64,000 bases of DNA from Primulina eburnea (lineage: Eukaryota > Streptophyta > Magnoliopsida > Lamiales > Gesneriaceae): assembly GCF_022965805.1 (NCBI RefSeq), contig NC_133108.1, forward strand, positions 44,400,051-44,464,050, written 5' to 3'. Shown piece by piece: positions 57,700 to 64,000 of the stretch (position 1 is the first letter of the stretch; each line of letters opens with the position of its first letter). The position numbers and the translations under genes were made by a program. A model generated the notes under the pieces. The model saw nothing but the letters and a program-made list of their open reading frames with translations, was not told the origin of the DNA and did not search any database.

Positions 57700-60600
57700 A
57701 ATTTTATTTAAAAATTCATGACACGCCTCACGTTCCAAACTTTAAAATGATACAAGTTATATTGAGTTGATTATTATATTCGGGTTAATTAGAACTTTAA
57801 TTTCGGTTAAGTAACTTGTATATTTATACTCTTCGATAATTTAATTTATTCGTGATCTTCTCATTTACGAAGAAAACAATACTTCTATGGTTCTGTGATA
57901 CGATCATTTTTAAAATCGAGTAGGCTGTGTTAAGGACAAAAGGATCAAGGATGACAGTGGGACGAACTAATCTCTGTTTTTTCTAATCGGGGATTCCACA
58001 TTTATTCTATAGGGATTAAGTCTCCATCGGCCCCTCATACACGGTTCTATTAAATTTTCATCTTAGTCCACATCCTCGCTCCAAATAATCTAAAAATAGT
58101 AATGAGGTTAACTGAATTTGTCATCATTATCTCTGACCTAATGTAAATTAAAATAACTATCATTATCACATCTTCAATATCGATTGAATTAATAAAAAAA
58201 ATCTTCAAATTCACTTAAAGAATAATGATACAAGAATCTAAATACATATATAAATACTAATATTACTTAAACAATACATTTATGATTTTAATAAATAAAT
58301 AGATGAAACAACGTAATTATCATAAGGTGACCAGTTGGATAATGCACGAGATTTGAATGATATGAATTTGAGTTTTCTTTTTTGTTAATTACTAAGAAAA
58401 CCCATTGTTGTTATTATCGGGATACATCAGGACGGGTTCGGAGGTAGGGATAACATTCTTACACTCGTCCTCGATTTTTTTCGTTCAAATCTCCAAACCT
58501 GACCGTTTCAAGTTGGGTCCCGTGGAGAAAATTGTAATCCTTAAAAAAGATAGTAATGAATATAGGACAATTGTTAAAATTAAAAAAAAATGTATATATC
58601 GACATATTAGTCAAAGGATAAATACTTATGTATCCCATTTATTTATGATATAATGAGCTATAATTTCTTGGAATAATTTAGTGGTAGGGATTCATCCCTT
58701 TTAACTCTCTTATATATCCAACTTCTGTCCCGATCAGAATTATGAATCTCTTTTTTCTCGATCTTATATTCGAAACTATTGAGACCCAAATGTTTGGCAA
58801 AAGATTATAGTCCGATAAATATTTTTTTTGATTCATAAAGGCTCGACAAGCACAAATATACTCGAGAAATCACGCAAAATTTCATCGAAATCAAATTCTA
58901 TATCCCTTTTTTAAGTAAAAGCTAAACTAGACACTGATGAAAAAGAAGCCTTTCATTAAATCGGTAGCACAATTCATGAAGGGCCCAAATTTGACAAGAA
59001 GGCCGATGCAGTTGGATAAACTACGGTGATTGTATGCATTAATTCACACGCGAATCTTATACAAAAATTATTGTACATTTGTATGTGTGGTTTATTTTGG
59101 TATAATCTAATTTTTTTATGTCTGTGTGTACAGTTGAATTTTTTTTATAAAGGTATTCTTGTTATAAAAAATTAGAGATTAAATTTCAATTTTAATGTTT
59201 TTTAATAAATTTGTTAGCCAATTTTTAAATACACTAAATATGTAAAAATCTAACCTTCAAATTTAAAATTTTAAATTTGGATCTAATGTTTGTCGTTTAC
59301 AAAAAAACTATAGTTAATTATAATGTCAGCCAATTTTTAAATACACTAAATATTTTGATTGTTCCACCAAACAAAAATAATTATTACACCCCAACAAAAT
59401 TATATACTACCATATGACTAAAATTTTATACCATAAAATAAATTTGTAGATAAATAACACTATATATGTACGTAGGCATGACAAACAAGCCTAAATCGAC
59501 TACTCTAGTTTTGAAACCAATGTTTTTATTCTGATGGAATATAGTACGAACCCGAAGCATTTGGATATGATTTCATTTCTAGTTCATCGTGAATTCAGTT
59601 TCGTTTAACCACATGTTGAATGGATTATAATTGAAATTTAATATTGCTGTAAATCTAACTAGTAGGGAAATAACACAATTAGTTGACTAATCATATGAAT
59701 TTAATTATTTAATGATTTTATATTCAACAAATTATAATCGATATTTAATGTTTATCGAAGAGAGTGTAAAATAGAGGTTAAATCTAACTTATATAAATTA
59801 AGTTATCTATGTATAATCTAGAATCTTAAAGCTTAATATTATTTTTATAGTTTTGATTTCAGTAATGAACTCGATTCTGATATCTATTTTATAATTGAGA
59901 ATCGAGTTGACTCAAAAGCTCTCGGTTCCATTTATGTTTTTCGAACCGTGATTCTGAAATGGTTCGAATCCTAATTAATTTTTAAAATATGGTGCATGTC
60001 CATGATGATTCACAGTTTCATAAAAACCAAATCTCCATCGAGTTTGGATATTTAATATGTGGATGATATGTCGAGAAAAACATAGTATGTGATTTAGTAG
60101 AGACGACACAAAGTATGGTCCACTAATATCTAACAATTCCAATCTTCCAGTTGTCCTTTACTATAAAGCAACATTATCAACCAACAAAATATTTCCAAAA
60201 AACAAAAACCTTTTGACAGCCCTTTTCTTACATCACAAAACACTCACTCCTTTCTCGACCTTGTCTTCTATATCATTGTTTAGTTAATAACTTTAGCCCT
60301 TTTCTTGTTTTGATAAATGATTAGATAAGCATGTCTAGATAGAGTTTATTTACTAGAAAAATTGTAATTTTGGTAATTTATATTTATCTGTTTACAGTTT
60401 TGGTATTCTATATTGAAAAATTTAAGTTTTAGTTTTTTATCTCTCAATTTTTAACAATTTTAGTGTTTTCTTTTTTGAATGTCTGCAAGAGTGTTGTTGT
60501 GATACTTATATGTCAATGTGACATGTTAACAAAACGTTGACGTCACATCAGCATCAGAAGTGAAAATGACTAAAATTGTTGAATTTTTTTAAATATAATA

Positions 60601-60959
60601 ATTTAAATTAGAAATTTATTAACACTGATTATCAAAATCGCAAACCAAAAACATATGGAATCGAAATTGCAAATTTTCCATTTATTTAAAACAACTCACA
60701 AAATATTTACTCTTTCGTACTTTTTTAAACTAAGTTCGGATGATCTCTTTTGGTATGATGAATATAAATACAAATTAAATATAAGATCGATCGATAGACA
60801 TTGATTGAGCTACAACAGTTCGAACGAAAGACAATAAAAAATAATCATTCGTAAAAATCGAAAAACATTTTAGTAAAATATTTAAAATATATGCAAGTTG
60901 AATGTGTAAAAATATTTTGGTTGAATCATTTTATCATACATTTGGTATGCAATATTTGA
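57700..60959. other. AT-rich intergenic region, no gene
   Basis: No coding region is supported; the frame at 58405-58653 has no family features. CAATTTTTAAATACACTAAATA occurs in two places near 59219 and 59331, a small dispersed repeat. Confidence 0.55.
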
Positions 60960-62211
60960 CATCTGAAATATACATAAAATGCTCCAACAATGCATCTTAA
61001 AAACAATATCAAAGTAAATGCGATAAATAAATATATACGAATTTGTTTATAGATGTTCGGATATTAACAGCACTTACGTCAGTCATTTTTCCACAAGAAA
61101 GATCCACTAAAAGAATTTGATTTATACAACTCCTTGTACAAATTCATTTCAACTTAGAACTTATACATTGCATAATCGAAACTCCTAGCAAACTTTCAAT
61201 TGTAGGCCGTAACTCACAATCCGTACAATGTTTAATGTTTCTTATGTCAAAACTACAAACGTGATCTTTAATGTCTTTGTGTGAAGATCACTCATCTTAA
61301 TTGTGAAATCCAATTCCAATGCATATGTTTGAGTAATTACATGTGAGGATTTTTAAAGTATATGTATATATCAAATATATCTTCACACTTGAGTTTGCTT
61401 TTATTCTAACTAATTTCTTCATGTAATATGCACATGTTTGAATCCCTTCAAAAGCTTGTATTTGATAGTCAAAATGTTGTATTTATAAGCTCTAAGAATG
61501 ATATATATGTTAGACACAAGAATATGATCGTTTGAAAAGTTTCTATACTGTTTTTGATGTTGAAACGGTCATTTCCATCTTGCTGGCCACTTTTCTCGAG
61601 CTTAAATGATTTGAGGTCCACTCCCAGTTGGGCTCATTAGCTAGACTGATCATTCATTTGGGCTCATCAGCTAAACTGAACCAAACTGATGAGGTGCTGA
61701 ATTTAGCATGTGCAGAACTATTACTTTCATCGTCATTTATCAGCATTTTAAAAATCCGATTCATACTTTGTCTTGTGAAGATGATTTGTAGATCATCGTC
61801 TTAACCACGTAACTCATACTGAGTCGTTTTATTTGGATAACTTAGCAGATCAAGATGACTAAAATACTGTAACTGCTCATGTCCGACTGATATTTGCTGA
61901 TCAGCCAAATTTATGAGCCTTACTGCCATCATTTTGCTAAGATAACATCAGATTTAGTCCAACTGACGTGAAATACAACTTGTCTTAAACTGAGTTTTCT
62001 GTTCAGTAGTTTCGGTGGCAAGTAATTTGCATCACTAGCTGTGAGATATCATCAAAAATATTGTATCTCGTCAAATTTTCAATTTGCCAAAATTCGAGTT
62101 TCAGCTTCTATCTTGAGTTAGGAACTTCACACTTGAGTAAATATGTTAGAAGCACAATAAAAAAATTTGTCATCATCAAAATCAAGATTGTCAGAGTTTC
62201 TAAACCCAACA
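60960..62211 (-). mobile_element. LTR-like remnant of a retrotransposon
   Basis: On the minus strand the block starts TGTTGGGTTTAGAAACTC at 62211 and soon has TTTTGATGATGACAAA, a beginning I associate with Copia LTRs in asterid plants. Repeated AACTGA and CAGCTAAACTGA-like words occur at 61640-62000. The phrase TTATAGATGTTCGGATATT near 61050 also resembles plant Copia LTRs. The left boundary is uncertain, no target-site duplication was found, and there is no coding domain. Confidence 0.4.
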
Positions 62212-63859
62212 TTTATATTTATCATGAACATGAATTTTATGAGTCGAAAAGTTACACATGAAAAATGTATTATATACTAAATAATGGTATTTCCTAATGA
62301 ACACTTGTACCCTTAATTTACTAGCATGAAACTTTCCCAAATACGAACATCGAATACGTTTAATTTAGACTCTTTCATACATAGATGATTCTTCACAAAT
62401 TTAAAATAGAAGTCCTATATCTTAACTACAACCTGCTTTACTTTATATTTATGCCATACTCCAAGTCTTACGCTCTCCGGCTTATGTGCTATCAATTGAT
62501 GTATGAACGAATGATAAAATATCATATTTGAGTTATTCGTGAAAGTCATAAACCTTCCTACAAATATTTATAATTGTTGGATGCCTGGCTAATTTACGAT
62601 TTTGAGGTTAAAACTTATTTATCTTTATGTATAGAACTTTAATAAAAAAAAACTTTAAAATTATTGTTGTGATAAAAATAATCCAACGATTCCAAAAGAT
62701 TTGGTGTTGACCATGTAGTGATCGAATTCATAAATAAATATAATTAAATCCATGCTCGAATGATTCACTGTGGATCCTGCCAAACTATATATGCCAACGC
62801 CCGAATCCAATTCGATCTTACTTTTACTAATTACGAATACTTTTTAAAATTATGATCTAAAACACACTCCTAAAATATTAATATTATGCTGGCCTGCAAA
62901 ACTAGGATCAATAAAGTGAATAATAATAAAAAAAAGGATGGTAATTTGTGTCCTAAGTTGGCTTAAATTAAACTCGAGTCATCTAATTAATTAGAAGAAA
63001 ATAATAAATAGAATTCCTTTGACTTTTAGTCATTTATTCGCTAACATCAACAATATCTGACATCATGTCAACATTATATGATCTTCGCTAACATCAACAA
63101 TATCTGACATCATGTCAACATTATATGATCTTAGTCGTCTCTTTTCTAATTATAAGAGTTAAATTGATGGTTGCATCACTAAGATTTTATTCTAAATTTT
63201 TTGGTAAAGCATATAAATTTCATAGTAGTGTTAAAAAGATTTTTTTATTTTTGCAAATTTAAAATTATGGTTTTATATAGTAATATATAATCGCCTAATT
63301 AATTATTGATGACATCTGTGTCGAAGGTGAAAGGGGCTTTTCCATCAATTATTTTCACAAAAACGTGAGATTTTCAAAACTAAATAATAGAATTTGATTT
63401 TGATGCATCTGAAATCACCTTAATACGTCATTAATATTTAAATATGAAGTTAATCTTTACTTATAATTAAATTTAATTACTCAAGTCTTGTAAGCAAAAC
63501 AAGTTTTTCTGAATGGGATTATGGGAACATCAAATTGTAGATCCTCATGGTAAAATAAATTGTACATCTATATATTTTTTAATGCAGGTATACATCTATG
63601 TTTTTTTAACTTAATTAATTTGCTAAATTAAAAGGATCTGCCGCAGCCGGCCTTAGTTTACTAGAATGAGTCTTATATATCAACAAAAATTCGAAGACCA
63701 AATTATTTAACTAATTCTTCATCATTTCCTTGGATCTTATATATATGTCATGTGATCCATTGCATCAAAAAGAAAATTCTCGGAGTTTCTTGATCATATA
63801 TTCCAAGATTTTCGAGAACCGGACTTGTCGAAAAACCAAGAATCAGCATCCGAATTAAA
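62212..63859. other. AT-rich region upstream of the C2H2 zinc-finger gene
   Basis: No gene is seen. The last few hundred bases are the likely promoter and leader of the zinc-finger gene, with TATATATATG near 63739 as a possible TATA box. A 47-bp tandem duplication lies at 63038-63131. Confidence 0.5.
63038..63131. repeat. Perfect 47-bp tandem duplication
   Basis: Two identical adjacent copies (63038-63084 and 63085-63131) start TCGCTAACATCAACAATATC. Confidence 0.97.
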
Positions 63860-64000
63860 ATGGAGTTCAATACTAATCATCACGAAGAATCCGAGCAAGA
63901 AAGCACCTACATGCGCGCAGGGCGATTTTACGAGTGCGTGTTTTGCAAGAGAGGGTTCGATACAGCACAGGCTTTGGGTGGACACATGAACATCCACAGA
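63860..64000 (+). CDS. Single C2H2 (QALGGH) zinc-finger protein, partial at window end
   Basis: The first 47 codons are present, starting at the ATG at 63860, and the gene continues past the window. After an acidic start (HHEESEQES) come [20 protein letters not shown] and MNIH. This is one plant-type zinc finger with ligands Cys29, Cys32, His45 and His49 and the invariant QALGGH helix. A single finger preceded by YMRAGR recalls the SUPERMAN/RABBIT EARS/TAC1 group of nuclear transcriptional regulators, many of which end in an EAR motif. That C-terminus is not visible here. The open frame on the opposite strand is a shadow. Confidence 0.88.
   Translation, partial: MEFNTNHHEESEQESTYMRAGRFYECVFCKRGFDTAQALGGHMNIHR

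Overview
The window is plant nuclear DNA. It shows AT-rich intergenic sequence, genes with GT-AG introns (several introns over 500 bp), plant-specific families (WRKY, AP2/ERF with an EAR motif, P-type PPR, CYP94, GTD-binding/DUF593, QALGGH zinc finger), and abundant small transposon derivatives. Gene content and repeat style suggest a eudicot. I suspect an asterid (Lamiales-like) genome from general familiarity with the repeats, but the sequence does not prove it.

Layout. 1-3.7 kb: an LTR-like repeat and a MITE, with no gene. 5.1-16 kb: a DRIP-type RING E3 ligase (+), converging on a PRA1-family membrane protein (-), then a P-type PPR protein (+). 17.7-25.4 kb: an Agenet/ENT chromatin-type protein (+) and a group IId WRKY factor (+). 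26.8 kb: an EAR-motif ERF repressor (-). 27-34.9 kb: a gene-free transposon block holding two MITEs, a hAT-type element made of short hairpins, a solo LTR with target-site duplication, and a decayed Copia-like element into which an almost perfect TRIM has inserted. 35-36.5 kb: an intronless CYP94 P450 (-). 40.2-47.5 kb: a pfkB-family kinase (-) and the mitochondrial Fe-S factor INDH (-). 48.7-51.2 kb: a myosin-binding (MyoB-type) membrane protein (+), divergent from INDH. 52.3-55.4 kb: a small secreted-peptide precursor (-) with a decayed tandem copy. 55.4-63.8 kb: AT-rich sequence with MITEs and an LTR remnant. 63.86 kb to the end: the start of a single C2H2 (QALGGH) zinc-finger gene that runs out of the window.

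Exon structures were worked out by hand from splice consensus and reading phase. In each spliced gene the exon lengths sum to a whole number of codons and rebuild a family-typical protein. The genes are ordinary, mostly single-copy plant genes and do not form a pathway or operon. Two links by theme only: the DRIP ligase, ERF and WRKY belong to stress-signalling families, and CYP94 enzymes act on jasmonate or fatty-acid signals.

I found no convincing new biological system. The best leads are the small secreted-peptide locus with its broken duplicate, the hAT element built from six GCGACGG hairpins, the ten-copy MITE family with a palindromic GTGAGACGGTCTCAC core and 9-10 bp duplications, and the TRIM nested beside the primer site of an older retroelement.
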